From Parapedobacter luteus (GTDB lineage Bacteria > Bacteroidota > Bacteroidia > Sphingobacteriales > Sphingobacteriaceae): a stretch of DNA of 64,000 nt. The notes beneath the pieces are model-generated. The model did no database searches. It was not told where the DNA came from and saw only the letters and a program-made list of their open reading frames with translations. The position numbers and the translations under genes are program-made. Shown one piece after another: positions 32,004 to 41,751 of the stretch (its first letter is position 1; each line of letters opens with the position of its first letter). The DNA lies in NCBI RefSeq assembly GCF_900168055.1, contig NZ_FUYS01000006.1:186001-250000 (forward strand). The letters are read 5' to 3'.

Positions 32004-34529
32004 ATGAAAAGAAGTATCCTGTTATTGATAGGCTTTTTGTGGTTGATTACGACACAGGCGCAGACGCAGTCACAAACGAAATCACAGAACCAATCGCAAA
32101 GCCAGTCACAGCAGCAGCAACCTCCTGTGCAATTGTCGGATATTTCCAAGGTCCGGGTGGATCAGCTGTCCGACGAGCAGATCACAAAGATCATGACCGA
32201 CGCCGAAAAGCGTGGCTTGACGGATGATCAACTGCTACAAGCCCTCGCTCAGCGAGGGATGCCAGCAGCCGAGCAACAAAAGTTGCGTAGCAGGATGGCC
32301 GCGCTTCGGCAGAAAGGCTCCCCTGTCGGAAAGCGTGCTGCCGCTATGCCCACACCGATGGATCAGCAAGGACGCCAGGTAGTCGACACGACAACTGCCT
32401 TTGTCGACAGCTTGATGATTGTTGAGGAGGAGGCCGATACCAGCCGTATATTCGGCGCCAAGCTGTTCCGCAATACCAATATCCAATTCCAGCCCAATCT
32501 CAATATCCCGACACCGAAAAATTATGTGATCGGCACAGGCGATGAACTCCTGATCGATGTAACCGGCGATAACGAGGAAAGTTACAGATTGACGGTATCC
32601 CCTGAAGGAACTATCAATATTGATTATGTCGGGATTATATCCGTTGGCGGATTGACCATCGAAGACGCAACCAGCAAGTTGAAACAGCAACTGCAATCGA
32701 TATATTCGCGATTACGAACAGGGGGGACACGCCTGTCACTCACGCTGGGCAATATCCGCAGCATCAAGGTGACGCTCACGGGCTACGTCACCCGCCCGGG
32801 CACATACACCCTGCCGTCGCTGGCCAACGTATTCCATGCGTTGTACGCATCCGGCGGCCCATCCGACAAAGGAACTTATCGCGGCATCCAGCTCATCCGT
32901 AACAACCGGGTGATAGAAACCATCGACACGTATGATTTTCTGACCAAGGGCATCCAGCCCGGCAATGTGCGGTTGGAAGATGGCGATGTCATCCATATAC
33001 CCGTGTTTAACCGCCATGTCACCGTCGATGGGCTCGTAAACAACCCCGGCATCTTCGAGCCGGTAGAAAGCGAAACATTGGAAGACGTGCTGCGCTTTGC
33101 AGGCGACTTCTCCCCCGAGGCTTACCGGGCCAAGGTCAAGGTACTTCAGGTTACCGACCGTCAGCGCAGCGTAGCCGATATCTATGCCGAAGACTTTAGT
33201 AGTTATACTCCGAGAAACGGTGACCATTACATCGTGGAGGAGGTTCTCGACCGGTATGCGAACCGCGTCGCTATCGAAGGCGCGGTATTCCGCCCCGGAT
33301 TGTATGCCCTTACAGACGGGCTTACCCTTCGGGAGTTGATCCGTCGAGCCGATGGCCTCAAGGAGGATGCGTTCATGTCGCGGGCTTATATCAACCGCCT
33401 GAATCCCGACAATACCCAGCAGCTCATCACGGTAGACTTAGCCCAGCTCATGGCCGGCTCTACGCAACAAGACCACGTGCTGCAGCGTGAAGACAAGGTC
33501 ATCATTTCATCGATTTTTGATCTCCGCGAAGAATACACCGTGTCCATCAGTGGGCAGGTGCGCAAACCTGGCGAATTCGAATATGTAGAGCAGATGACCC
33601 TCGGTAACCTCATCCAGATGAGCGGCGGGCTGGCAGAAGCCGCCAATATCGAGTATATCGACGTTGCCCGCCGTATCCGCCGGAATACCAACGAGCGGGA
33701 TTCAACGATTTCTGAACTGGTACGGGTTAGTTTTGATAGCCGCGAGGAAGCCGTGCAATCCGACTTCGTGCTGCAGCCGTTTGACATGGTCAGTGTGCAT
33801 ACCAGCACCGGTTATCAAGTGCAGCGGCTCGTACGTATCGAAGGGGAGGTCATGTATCCGGGCGAGTATGTGCTGCTGAAGAAAGACGAGAAGGTCTCTG
33901 ACCTCATCCGGCGTGCCGGCGGTGTCACCGAATTTGCCTATTTACAAGGCGCTTCACTGCAGCGGAAGGCATCAGACGCAATGGTCTCCCAGAGCCACGG
34001 CGCGTTGACGAGCCAAGATCAACAGAAGCTAGACGAGTTGGAGCAGGAACAACGTGAGCTGCAAAGCTTAGCGTTGGAAAACATCGCCGAAGCGGGCACT
34101 AACACCGAACTATTTTTCAGCAATTACGTGGGCATCCATTTGGATAAAATATTAGCGGGCAATCGCAAATACGACATCCCATTGGAAGACGAGGATGTCA
34201 TCGTGGTGCCGCGGCAGTTACGCACTGTCACGGTCCGCGGTCAGGTGCTCAACCCCAACCGAGTCGTGTATCAAAAGGGCAAGCCGCTGCGTTATTACAT
34301 CAACCAAGCCGGTGGCTTTACGTCCAAGGCCCACAAGCGCAAAACGTTTGTACAGCATGCCAACGGTGCTGTTGAAGGAAGCAGAGGTGGTTATCCTGAG
34401 GTGCTGCCAGGTAGTGAAATCATTGTACCCACGAGACCTGATCGGGAACGAATTCCTGCACAGGCTTGGGTGAGCATGGCTAGTGTGATTACCTCAATGG
34501 CCGCGGTGATTGTTAGTTTATTGAGGTAA
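32004..34529 (+). CDS. Wza-like polysaccharide export protein with SLBB repeats
   Basis: The 841-residue protein starts at ATG 32004; an upstream in-frame frame exists but lacks family features. It has a signal peptide (MKRSILLLIGFLWLITTQAQ), a Gln/Ser-rich linker, and a poly-export domain (NYVIGTGDELLIDVTG...GTINIDYVG). A series of about five or six SLBB domains follows (recurrent VxGxVxxPGxY patterns), then a C-terminal hydrophobic segment MASVITSMAAVIVSLL. It is more than twice as long as E. coli Wza, typical of Bacteroidota. It forms the outer-membrane exit channel of the locus. Its stop overlaps the next start by one base. Confidence 0.93.
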   Translation: MKRSILLLIGFLWLITTQAQTQSQTKSQNQSQSQSQQQQPPVQLSDISKVRVDQLSDEQITKIMTDAEKRGLTDDQLLQALAQRGMPAAEQQKLRSRMAALRQKGSPVGKRAAAMPTPMDQQGRQVVDTTTAFVDSLMIVEEEADTSRIFGAKLFRNTNIQFQPNLNIPTPKNYVIGTGDELLIDVTGDNEESYRLTVSPEGTINIDYVGIISVGGLTIEDATSKLKQQLQSIYSRLRTGGTRLSLTLGNIRSIKVTLTGYVTRPGTYTLPSLANVFHALYASGGPSDKGTYRGIQLIRNNRVIETIDTYDFLTKGIQPGNVRLEDGDVIHIPVFNRHVTVDGLVNNPGIFEPVESETLEDVLRFAGDFSPEAYRAKVKVLQVTDRQRSVADIYAEDFSSYTPRNGDHYIVEEVLDRYANRVAIEGAVFRPGLYALTDGLTLRELIRRADGLKEDAFMSRAYINRLNPDNTQQLITVDLAQLMAGSTQQDHVLQREDKVIISSIFDLREEYTVSISGQVRKPGEFEYVEQMTLGNLIQMSGGLAEAANIEYIDVARRIRRNTNERDSTISELVRVSFDSREEAVQSDFVLQPFDMVSVHTSTGYQVQRLVRIEGEVMYPGEYVLLKKDEKVSDLIRRAGGVTEFAYLQGASLQRKASDAMVSQSHGALTSQDQQKLDELEQEQRELQSLALENIAEAGTNTELFFSNYVGIHLDKILAGNRKYDIPLEDEDVIVVPRQLRTVTVRGQVLNPNRVVYQKGKPLRYYINQAGGFTSKAHKRKTFVQHANGAVEGSRGGYPEVLPGSEIIVPTRPDRERIPAQAWVSMASVITSMAAVIVSLLR

Positions 34530-35866
34530 TGGGGCATGTAAATGCAGAACAGCCAGGAGTCAATGCTTCCACTCCCTCAGCAATAAACGCCAAAATTGCT
34601 GTTATTGGGTTAGGCTACGTTGGTTTACCCCTCGCCATTGAATTTGGAAAAAAATATGACGTCCTTGGTTTTGATATTGATATAGAGCGGGTTTCAGAGT
34701 TGAAATCGGGAAAAGACCGTACTCAAGAAACTGACTTCAACGACCTGGCCGTTGCCTTAAATTTAAAAGAAAAAGATGGTATCGGACTAACTTTCTCCAC
34801 GAATATCGAAGACCTGCATCCGTATGACACATATATTGTCACCGTTCCTACTCCGATAGATCACTTCAAAGCGCCAGACCTAACCCCCCTAATAAAAGCA
34901 TCCGAGATGTTGGGAAAAGTGATCGGAAAAGGTAACATCGTCATCTATGAGTCGACGGTTTACCCGGGGTGTACCGAAGAGGATTGTGTACCCGTATTAG
35001 AGCAAGTATCGGGTTTGAAATTTAATGAAGATTTTTTTGTCGGGTATTCCCCCGAGCGCGTCAATCCGGGAGACAAAGTCAATACGCTGACCAAGATCAG
35101 AAAGGTCACCAGCGGCTCTACCCTCGAAACCGCCCGTTGGGTTGACGACCTGTACCGGTCCATTATTAAAGCCGGCACACACCGGGCGCCCAGCATTAAG
35201 GTCGCCGAAGCCTCCAAGGCTATTGAAAACGCGCAACGGGATGTTAATATTTCTTTTGTCAACGAATTGGCCTTGATCTTTGACCGGATGGGTATCGATA
35301 CCTACGACGTGCTAGCTGCAGCCGGTACTAAGTGGAACTTTCTCCCCTACAAGCCGGGCCTGGTGGGTGGGCATTGTATCAGCGTGGATCCCTATTACCT
35401 GGCACACCGGGCAGAACGCCTGGGCTACACACCCAACGTCATCCTTTCCGGCCGTCGTGTTAACGAACAGATGGGCGCCTTCGTGGCCAGTAAAGTCGTG
35501 AAGTTGATGCTGCAAAAGAATATTTCGGTCAAAGGTGCCCGCGCGTTGATTATGGGCATTACGTTCAAGGAAAACTGCCCCGACATCCGCAATACCGGCG
35601 TGGTAAACATCTACAACGAGCTCGTTCAATTTGGCCTATCGGTAGACCTCTATGACCCTTGGGCCGATGCCAAAGCGGTCAAGCACGAATACGGATTGGA
35701 CATGGTCCATAAAATGGAAGATACCGCCGTTTATGATGCCGTCGTCGTCGCTGTGGCACATCGCGAATTTTTGACGTTTGATTACCAAAAAATCAAGCGG
35801 CACAATGGGGTAATTTTTGACACGAAGGCATGTTTGGACAGAAGGCTCGTGGACGGGAGGTTGTAA
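34529..35866 (+). CDS. UDP-N-acetyl-hexosamine 6-dehydrogenase (WbpA/WbpO/TviB type)
   Basis: The 445-residue enzyme has the Rossmann motif GLGYVGLP, the central domain NAQRDVNISFVNELA and the catalytic cysteine in GGHCISVDPYYL. The C-terminal UDP-binding domain carries GITFKENCPDIRNT. The SVDPYYL wording places it with UDP-GlcNAc/GalNAc dehydrogenases rather than UDP-glucose dehydrogenases. It oxidises C6 of a UDP-HexNAc twice with NAD to the uronate, indicating a HexNAcA residue in the polymer. Confidence 0.93.
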   Translation: MGHVNAEQPGVNASTPSAINAKIAVIGLGYVGLPLAIEFGKKYDVLGFDIDIERVSELKSGKDRTQETDFNDLAVALNLKEKDGIGLTFSTNIEDLHPYDTYIVTVPTPIDHFKAPDLTPLIKASEMLGKVIGKGNIVIYESTVYPGCTEEDCVPVLEQVSGLKFNEDFFVGYSPERVNPGDKVNTLTKIRKVTSGSTLETARWVDDLYRSIIKAGTHRAPSIKVAEASKAIENAQRDVNISFVNELALIFDRMGIDTYDVLAAAGTKWNFLPYKPGLVGGHCISVDPYYLAHRAERLGYTPNVILSGRRVNEQMGAFVASKVVKLMLQKNISVKGARALIMGITFKENCPDIRNTGVVNIYNELVQFGLSVDLYDPWADAKAVKHEYGLDMVHKMEDTAVYDAVVVAVAHREFLTFDYQKIKRHNGVIFDTKACLDRRLVDGRL

Positions 35867-35890
35867 GTTTAAAAATTGTAGTTCACAGAT

Positions 35891-36445
35891 ATGAAAGTAA
35901 CCGAAACCAAGTTAGCAGGATGCTTTATCATAGCACCCAGCAAGTTTGAAGATAGCCGAGGTTATTTCTTTGAAAGTTTCAATGAAGCGAAGTTTCAAGA
36001 GGCCATTGGCGCGAATACGCACTTTGTACAGGATAACCAGTCCTTTTCCAGGCGGGGTGTGCTGCGTGGATTACACGCCCAAGCCGGCGAACATGCCCAG
36101 GCAAAGCTGGTACGGGTACTTCAAGGGGAGGTACTTGATGTAGCCGTAGATGTCCGGCCAGGTTCAGAAACATTCGGGCAACACGTAGCGATACAGCTTT
36201 CAGACCGGAATATGCTACAACTATACATTCCACGAGGCTTTTTACATGGCTTTGTCGTGCTTTCAAAAACCGCCGAGTTCTTTTACAAATGTGACAACTA
36301 TTACCATAAAGCATCTGAAGCCGGTATTCGGTTTGATGATCCCGCCTTAAGGATTGATTGGTTATTGCCGAGTGCCGACATCATTATTTCGGAAAAGGAC
36401 AACGAACTCCCCTTATTCAGCGAAGTTTATACCGATAAGGCATGA
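35891..36445 (+). CDS. rfbC: dTDP-4-dehydrorhamnose 3,5-epimerase
   Basis: A 184-residue cupin-fold epimerase. Landmarks are GYFFESFNEAKF, the catalytic histidine in RGLHAQ, LVRVLQGEVLDVAVDVR, and YIPRGFLHGFVVLS. It converts dTDP-4-keto-6-deoxyglucose to the L-lyxo form in the cytoplasm. RfbA and RfbB are not in the window, so the substrate must be supplied by genes elsewhere, or the enzyme acts on a related dTDP/UDP sugar. Its end overlaps rfbD by 4 bases. Confidence 0.93.
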   Translation: MKVTETKLAGCFIIAPSKFEDSRGYFFESFNEAKFQEAIGANTHFVQDNQSFSRRGVLRGLHAQAGEHAQAKLVRVLQGEVLDVAVDVRPGSETFGQHVAIQLSDRNMLQLYIPRGFLHGFVVLSKTAEFFYKCDNYYHKASEAGIRFDDPALRIDWLLPSADIIISEKDNELPLFSEVYTDKA

Positions 36446-37326
36446 AGCTATTAGTTACCGGCACTGGAGGCCAGTTAGGTTCCGAATTAAAGGATTTAAG
36501 CGCGTCATACAGTGGATATGATTTTATTTTCGTAGGAAGGAAGGAATTTCCATTGGAGGACATTGGCGGCATAGCCGGACGATTGGATGCATTAAAGCCA
36601 GACACCATCATTAACGCAGCTGCCTATACCGCAGTCGATCTGGCCGAAACAGCGGCCGATTCCGCCGATCGCATCAATCACCTGGGCGTTGGTCAAATCG
36701 CTGATTGGTGCCGGGGCAACCGGGCGAAACTCGTGCATCTATCGACCGACTACGTGTTTGACGGCAATAATGACCAGCCGATAGTTGAAGAATCCGCCAA
36801 AAATCCCATCAACACATATGGGCAAACCAAGCATTTGGGCGAAGAAGCCATTATCGCGTCCGGCGCGGATGCCATCATCATCCGCACGGCTTGGGTATAT
36901 TCATCCTATGGCAAGAATTTTGTGAAGACGATGTTGCGACTAATGAGCGAAAGAGACGAAATTGCTGTCGTGAATGATCAGATTGGCAGCCCTACCTATG
37001 CCCATGACTTAGCCAAAGCGATCTTGGACATCGTCCATTCCGACAAGTGGGCAAATGGGGTTTACAACTATTCGAACGAAGGCCGGATTTCGTGGTACGA
37101 CTTTGCTGTCGCTATCCGGGATATCCGAGGCTTAGCGTGCAAGGTAAACGGCATTCCAACCGAGGCGTACCCCACTCCCGCCAAACGGCCGCAATATTCC
37201 CTGCTGGACAAGCGGAAAATCAAAGCAACGTTCGGTGTGGCCGTACCGGATTGGCGCGCAAGTTTGACCGCATGCTTAGGCAAGCTGAAACCAACAAGTA
37301 GACAAAATTTGCAACCTTACACATAA
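36442..37326 (+). CDS. rfbD: dTDP-4-dehydrorhamnose reductase
   Basis: This 294-residue extended SDR has GTGGQLG at the N-terminus, [13 protein letters not shown], the STDYVFDG strand, and the active-site pair YGQTKHLGE (YxxxK). It reduces the RfbC product to dTDP-L-rhamnose with NAD(P)H. A four-base overlap with rfbC indicates translational coupling. An internal promoter follows, before gmd, so the rhamnose and fucose genes may be separately tuned. Confidence 0.93.
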   Translation: MKLLVTGTGGQLGSELKDLSASYSGYDFIFVGRKEFPLEDIGGIAGRLDALKPDTIINAAAYTAVDLAETAADSADRINHLGVGQIADWCRGNRAKLVHLSTDYVFDGNNDQPIVEESAKNPINTYGQTKHLGEEAIIASGADAIIIRTAWVYSSYGKNFVKTMLRLMSERDEIAVVNDQIGSPTYAHDLAKAILDIVHSDKWANGVYNYSNEGRISWYDFAVAIRDIRGLACKVNGIPTEAYPTPAKRPQYSLLDKRKIKATFGVAVPDWRASLTACLGKLKPTSRQNLQPYT

Positions 37327-37339
37327 ATGAGTACTTTTG
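37308..37339 (+). promoter_or_regulatory. Internal promoter ahead of gmd
   Basis: TTTG (37308-37311), 20 bases, TACTTTTG (37332-37339): an exact Bacteroidota promoter overlapping the rfbD 3' end, about 35 bases before gmd. AGTAC through CAATT around the start repeats the 31312 promoter with one change. Confidence 0.75.
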
Positions 37340-37373
37340 TTGCTCAATTTGCGAACAGATAAAACCACGGCAA

Positions 37374-38486
37374 ATGAAGACAGCGTTTATTACAGGAGTT
37401 ACTGGTCAGGATGGCGCCTATTTAAGCGAATTCCTCTTAAAAAAAGGATACACGGTCCATGGCCTCAAACGGCGGACATCGCTATTCAACACCGATCGGA
37501 TTGACCACCTGTATGAAGATCCCCATGTCGCCCATCCTAAATTTGTGCTGCATTACGGTGACATGACGGATAGTACGAATCTTATCCGGCTCATCCAGGA
37601 GATTCAGCCCGACGAGATCTACAACCTCGCCGCGATGAGCCACGTCAAGGTCAGCTTTGACACGCCAGAATACACCGCCAATGCCGATGGCATCGGTACC
37701 CTGCGCTTGCTGGAAGCTATCCGGTTTTTGAGGTTAGAAAAGAAAACCCGTATCTACCAAGCCTCCACATCGGAGCTCTACGGCTTGGTGCAAGCCGTGC
37801 CACAGTCCGAAACTACACCGTTTTATCCCCGGAGCCCTTATGCCGTAGCAAAACTTTACGCCTATTGGATTACCGTCAACTACCGGGAAGCGTATAACAT
37901 TTTTGCCAGCAACGGCATTCTTTTCAATCACGAATCGCCCATCCGTGGCGAAACGTTCGTCACACGGAAAATTACCCGTGCAGCGGCTCGTATTGCCCTT
38001 GGCTTACAAGACAAGCTTTATCTTGGCAACCTCGATGCCCAGCGTGATTGGGGCCATGCCAAGGATTACGTGCGCATGATGTGGATGATTTTACAGGCGG
38101 AGCAAGCCGAAGATTGGGTCATCGCCACCGGCAAGACCACCCGTGTACGCGATTTTGTGCGGATGGCATTTGGTCAGGTCGGCATTGAACTGGAATTCCA
38201 GGGAGCGGGCGTAGATGAAAAGGGCTACGTTAAATCCTGCAGCCATCCCGATTATCAGCTGGAAACAGGCAAAGAAGTTGTCGCAGTAGACCCGCGCTAT
38301 TTCCGCCCGACGGAAGTCGATCTCTTAATCGGCGACCCCACCAAGGCAAAGACCAAGCTCGGCTGGGAGCCGGAGTATACCCTTGACGATTTGGTGAAGG
38401 ATATGATGGAAGGCGATATTAAACTCATGGAAAAAGAGCAATACTTAAAAGAAGGTGGCTATCAGACCCTGAATTATTTTGAGTAA
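37374..38486 (+). CDS. gmd: GDP-mannose 4,6-dehydratase
   Basis: A 370-residue extended SDR. It has [19 protein letters not shown] (NADP-binding), the [15 protein letters not shown] segment unique to Gmd, SHVKVSF, and the active-site YAVAKLYAY (YxxxK). [17 protein letters not shown] is also diagnostic. It makes GDP-4-keto-6-deoxymannose, the branch point to GDP-fucose, in the cytoplasm. The next gene, one base overlapping, encodes the partner synthase. Confidence 0.96.
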   Translation: MKTAFITGVTGQDGAYLSEFLLKKGYTVHGLKRRTSLFNTDRIDHLYEDPHVAHPKFVLHYGDMTDSTNLIRLIQEIQPDEIYNLAAMSHVKVSFDTPEYTANADGIGTLRLLEAIRFLRLEKKTRIYQASTSELYGLVQAVPQSETTPFYPRSPYAVAKLYAYWITVNYREAYNIFASNGILFNHESPIRGETFVTRKITRAAARIALGLQDKLYLGNLDAQRDWGHAKDYVRMMWMILQAEQAEDWVIATGKTTRVRDFVRMAFGQVGIELEFQGAGVDEKGYVKSCSHPDYQLETGKEVVAVDPRYFRPTEVDLLIGDPTKAKTKLGWEPEYTLDDLVKDMMEGDIKLMEKEQYLKEGGYQTLNYFE

Positions 38487-39574
38487 TGGACAAATCCTCC
38501 AAAATATACGTGGCGGGGCACCGCGGGCTGGTGGGCAGCGCTATCCTGAAAAACCTTCAGGACAAGGGTTATACTAACTTAGTGACCCGCACGCATGCCG
38601 AACTGGATTTGACCGATCCGGTAGCCGTGGCTGTTTTCTTTGCTGCAGAAAGACCTGAATATGTCTTTTTAGCTGCGGCTAAAGTGGGCGGCATCGTGGC
38701 CAACAACACTTACCGTGCCGATTTCATCTACGAAAACTTGATGATCCAAAATAATGTGATTCACCAGAGTTACAAGCACGGCGTCAAGAAATTGCTGTTT
38801 TTGGGCAGTACGTGCATCTATCCCAAAGAAGCCCCGCAGCCCATGCCGGAGGATTCCTTGCTGACAGGGCCGTTGGAATACACCAATGAACCCTATGCCA
38901 TTGCCAAGATTGCCGGTATTAAGCTCTGCGAGAGTTATAATATTCAATACGGCACCAATTTCATTTCGGTGATGCCCACGAACCTTTACGGTCCAAATGA
39001 CAATTTCGACCTGGAGAAATCGCACGTGTTGCCGGCACTCATCCGTAAAATACACTTGGGCAAGGCATTGGAGCATGACGATTGGGAAGCCATTCGGAAG
39101 GACTTGAACAAACGCCCCATTGAAGGCTTTGATGGCGCCGCTCCTGGCGATGCTATCCGGAGCATCCTCGCCAAGTATGGCGTGTCCCGGATGATTGACG
39201 GAGCCGTCCAAATCGAAATTTGGGGCAGCGGGCGGCCCATGCGCGAGTTTCTGTGGAGCGAAGACATGGCCGATGCCTGTGTGTATATTATGGAACATCG
39301 GGATTTCAATGACTGCGTTCCCCAAGGAGCTAAAGAAATCCGCAATACGCATCTGAATATCGGTACGGGAGAAGACATCAGCATTGTGAATCTGGCCAGT
39401 CTCATCAAAGACGTCATCGGATTTCGGGGCACCTTCTACTTTAATACCGAAAAGCCCGATGGGACGATGAAAAAACTTACCGACCCCACTAAGCTCCAAC
39501 AACTCGGCTGGAAACATCGGGTCGATTTAACGGCAGGCGTACGACAGCTATTTCAATGGTATAGCAACGATTGA
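38486..39574 (+). CDS. fcl: GDP-L-fucose synthase
   Basis: This 362-residue SDR has the start YVAGHRGLVGSAI, the catalytic FLGSTCIYPKEAPQPMPE, and YAIAKIAGIKL (YxxxK). The LYGPNDNFDLEKSHVLPALI and WGSGRPMREFLW segments are standard for Fcl. It epimerises and reduces the Gmd product to GDP-L-fucose. It is about 40-45 residues longer than the E. coli enzyme, through an insertion at about residues 190-235; I believe similar insertions occur in other Bacteroidota, so it should not be treated as damage. Confidence 0.95.
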   Translation: MDKSSKIYVAGHRGLVGSAILKNLQDKGYTNLVTRTHAELDLTDPVAVAVFFAAERPEYVFLAAAKVGGIVANNTYRADFIYENLMIQNNVIHQSYKHGVKKLLFLGSTCIYPKEAPQPMPEDSLLTGPLEYTNEPYAIAKIAGIKLCESYNIQYGTNFISVMPTNLYGPNDNFDLEKSHVLPALIRKIHLGKALEHDDWEAIRKDLNKRPIEGFDGAAPGDAIRSILAKYGVSRMIDGAVQIEIWGSGRPMREFLWSEDMADACVYIMEHRDFNDCVPQGAKEIRNTHLNIGTGEDISIVNLASLIKDVIGFRGTFYFNTEKPDGTMKKLTDPTKLQQLGWKHRVDLTAGVRQLFQWYSND

Positions 39575-39579
39575 TTTTA

Positions 39580-40449
39580 ATGGAAGCAACACACATAGAA
39601 GAGAAAGAGCAACAGTGGACGGAAGTCATCCGGCCAAAAACCTCCTTATTTGATTTGCGGCTCAGGGAAGTATGGCAATACCGTGACCTCCTTTGGATGT
39701 TTGTCACGCGTGATTTCATTGCGACCTACAAGCAGACCATTCTGGGTCCTACTTGGTTTTTTATCCAACCGGTACTCACGGCTGTCACGTATTCCATCAT
39801 TTTCGGTGGCATTGCAGGGATAGCCACCGATGGCTTGCCACGGATGCTGTTTTACATCTCCGGCATCACCGTATGGACGTATTTCGCGGATAGCCTCACG
39901 AAGACCTCCAATGTATTCATTACCAATGCCAAGATTTTCGGTAAGGTATATTTTCCAAGATTGATTATGCCCTTGTCGATCATTACCTCCGGACTTATTA
40001 AGCTCGGCATTCAAATGTTGCTGTTCTTGGCGGTATGGGGCTACTACTTGGCCAATGGCGAACCCATTGCCCTGCAATGGCAGGTAGTTTTACTACCCTT
40101 GTTAATCGGCATCTCCGCATTGCTGGCATTGGGATTAGGGATGATTATCAGCTCACTGACCACCAAATACCGGGATTTGGCACAACTGCTCACCTTCAGC
40201 ATCCAGCTGTGGATGTACGCCACGCCGGTCATCTATCCTTCCAGCCGGATTAAAGGTACTTCGTTTGCTTGGGTCAACGAATACAATCCAGTAGCTCCTA
40301 TTGTGGAAGCCTTTCGTTACATGTTCACAGGCGTTGGCACCTATTCCTGGCAAGGGTTGGTCTATTCAGCGTCGGTGGCGCTTATTATTTTAGCAATCGG
40401 CACCTTGATCTTCAACAAGGTCGAAAAAAGTTTTATGGATACGGTTTAG
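39580..40449 (+). CDS. wzm: ABC-2-type polysaccharide export permease (Wzm-like)
   Basis: The 289-residue membrane protein has a cytoplasmic start, then about six helices. It includes the ABC2 membrane signature (PTWFFIQPVLTAVTYSIIF) and a conserved region near the C-terminus (EYNPVAPIVEAFRYMFTG). ATG at 39580 is preferred over a TTG at 39571. With the ATPase encoded six bases downstream it would export lipid-linked glycan across the inner membrane, in the ABC-dependent O-antigen pathway. Confidence 0.93.
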   Translation: MEATHIEEKEQQWTEVIRPKTSLFDLRLREVWQYRDLLWMFVTRDFIATYKQTILGPTWFFIQPVLTAVTYSIIFGGIAGIATDGLPRMLFYISGITVWTYFADSLTKTSNVFITNAKIFGKVYFPRLIMPLSIITSGLIKLGIQMLLFLAVWGYYLANGEPIALQWQVVLLPLLIGISALLALGLGMIISSLTTKYRDLAQLLTFSIQLWMYATPVIYPSSRIKGTSFAWVNEYNPVAPIVEAFRYMFTGVGTYSWQGLVYSASVALIILAIGTLIFNKVEKSFMDTV

Positions 40450-40455
40450 AAAGAG

Positions 40456-41748
40456 ATGAGCAACGTCGTTATCAAAGCAGAAAATTTATCCAAGCAATAC
40501 CGCTTGGGCGAAGTCGGCACAGGCACTATCCAGCATGACCTCAAACGGTGGTGGTACAAAGTACGAGGCAAAGAGGACCCGTTTTTGAAGATTGGCGAAA
40601 CTAATGACCGGACCCAAAAAGGAGCAAGCGAATTTGTATGGGCATTGAAGGACATCAACTTCGAAATCGAGCAGGGCGATGTTGTCGGTATTATCGGCCG
40701 GAATGGCGCCGGCAAGAGCACCCTGTTGAAGATTCTTTCTAAAACCACGTTACCCACCACGGGCTGCATAAAAGCGAAAGGAAGAATAGCCAGTTTGCTG
40801 GAAGTAGGTACCGGCTTCCATCCGGAATTGACAGGGCGGGACAATATCTTCCTCAACGGCGCTATTTTGGGCATGACCAAAAAAGAAATCAAAAGAAAAT
40901 TTGACGAGATTGTGGACTTTTCCGGAGTCGAGCGTTATATCGATACGCCGGTGAAACGTTACTCATCAGGCATGTACGTCCGGTTAGCATTTGGCGTAGC
41001 CGCCCATCTGGAATCTGAAATCCTAATCGTGGATGAAGTTTTGGCCGTGGGGGATGCAGAGTTTCAGAAGAAAGCAATCGGGAAGATGCAGGATGTATCC
41101 ACGGATGAGGGGAGAACAGTACTTTTCGTTAGCCATAACATGGCGGCAGTAAAGCAACTTTGCAATGTTGGAATGTTGTTAGAAAATGGCACGATTAAAA
41201 CTTCCGGCAAAATTAATACCGTGTTGGATGCCTATGTGCAAAGAGACGAAACTATAAATCCGGTATATATAAATAATAATTTTGAAAATGAAATAATTGC
41301 AGTTTATGCAATTAAAGTTCTTGATAAAAACTTTCAGCTGGTTAATCAACATTTCCACAACGAATGTTTTTATGTTAACGTGAGCTATAAATTTAAACAG
41401 CCGACGCAGAAAATATACTTTTCCATCCATATTCACGACTCCGAGCTACAGACGATTATTTTTTCACGAGATTTTGAGAAGGACGAATCCTTCTTGGGAC
41501 TTCGAGAAGAAGGCGAATACGAACTAAATATAAGAATACCAGCAATACTGGCCCCAGGGAAATATAACATCAGCCTCCATATCTCACATGCCGAGCCACC
41601 GAGAATAATGCAAGGATTTGACCACATCTGTAACTTCGAAATAGTACCTGCGGTTACTAATCAAAAAACAGCTAGCTTTATTATGAGAGGTAAAGTGATA
41701 GCTGATCTTAGCTGGGAAGTGACCCGCAAACCCATAACATTAACGTAA
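40456..41748 (+). CDS. wzt: ABC transporter ATPase with C-terminal glycan-recognition domain (Wzt-like)
   Basis: The 430-residue protein has an ABC domain with Walker A GRNGAGKST, the signature YSSGMYVRLAFG and Walker B ILIVDEVLAVGD. A C-terminal beta-sandwich (about 255-430) follows, of the type by which Wzt reads the terminal cap of its own O-antigen. The N-terminal half has the GC-richer usage of the upstream genes. From about 41200 the codons turn AT-rich, so the two halves appear to have different histories. The domain should thus fit the sugars made by the variable genes that follow. Confidence 0.94.
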   Translation: MSNVVIKAENLSKQYRLGEVGTGTIQHDLKRWWYKVRGKEDPFLKIGETNDRTQKGASEFVWALKDINFEIEQGDVVGIIGRNGAGKSTLLKILSKTTLPTTGCIKAKGRIASLLEVGTGFHPELTGRDNIFLNGAILGMTKKEIKRKFDEIVDFSGVERYIDTPVKRYSSGMYVRLAFGVAAHLESEILIVDEVLAVGDAEFQKKAIGKMQDVSTDEGRTVLFVSHNMAAVKQLCNVGMLLENGTIKTSGKINTVLDAYVQRDETINPVYINNNFENEIIAVYAIKVLDKNFQLVNQHFHNECFYVNVSYKFKQPTQKIYFSIHIHDSELQTIIFSRDFEKDESFLGLREEGEYELNIRIPAILAPGKYNISLHISHAEPPRIMQGFDHICNFEIVPAVTNQKTASFIMRGKVIADLSWEVTRKPITLT

Positions 41749-41751
41749 ATT

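Noticed and set aside
38669-39517. A 282-codon minus-strand frame inside fcl
   Set aside because: Shadow of the strongly recognisable GDP-fucose synthase.
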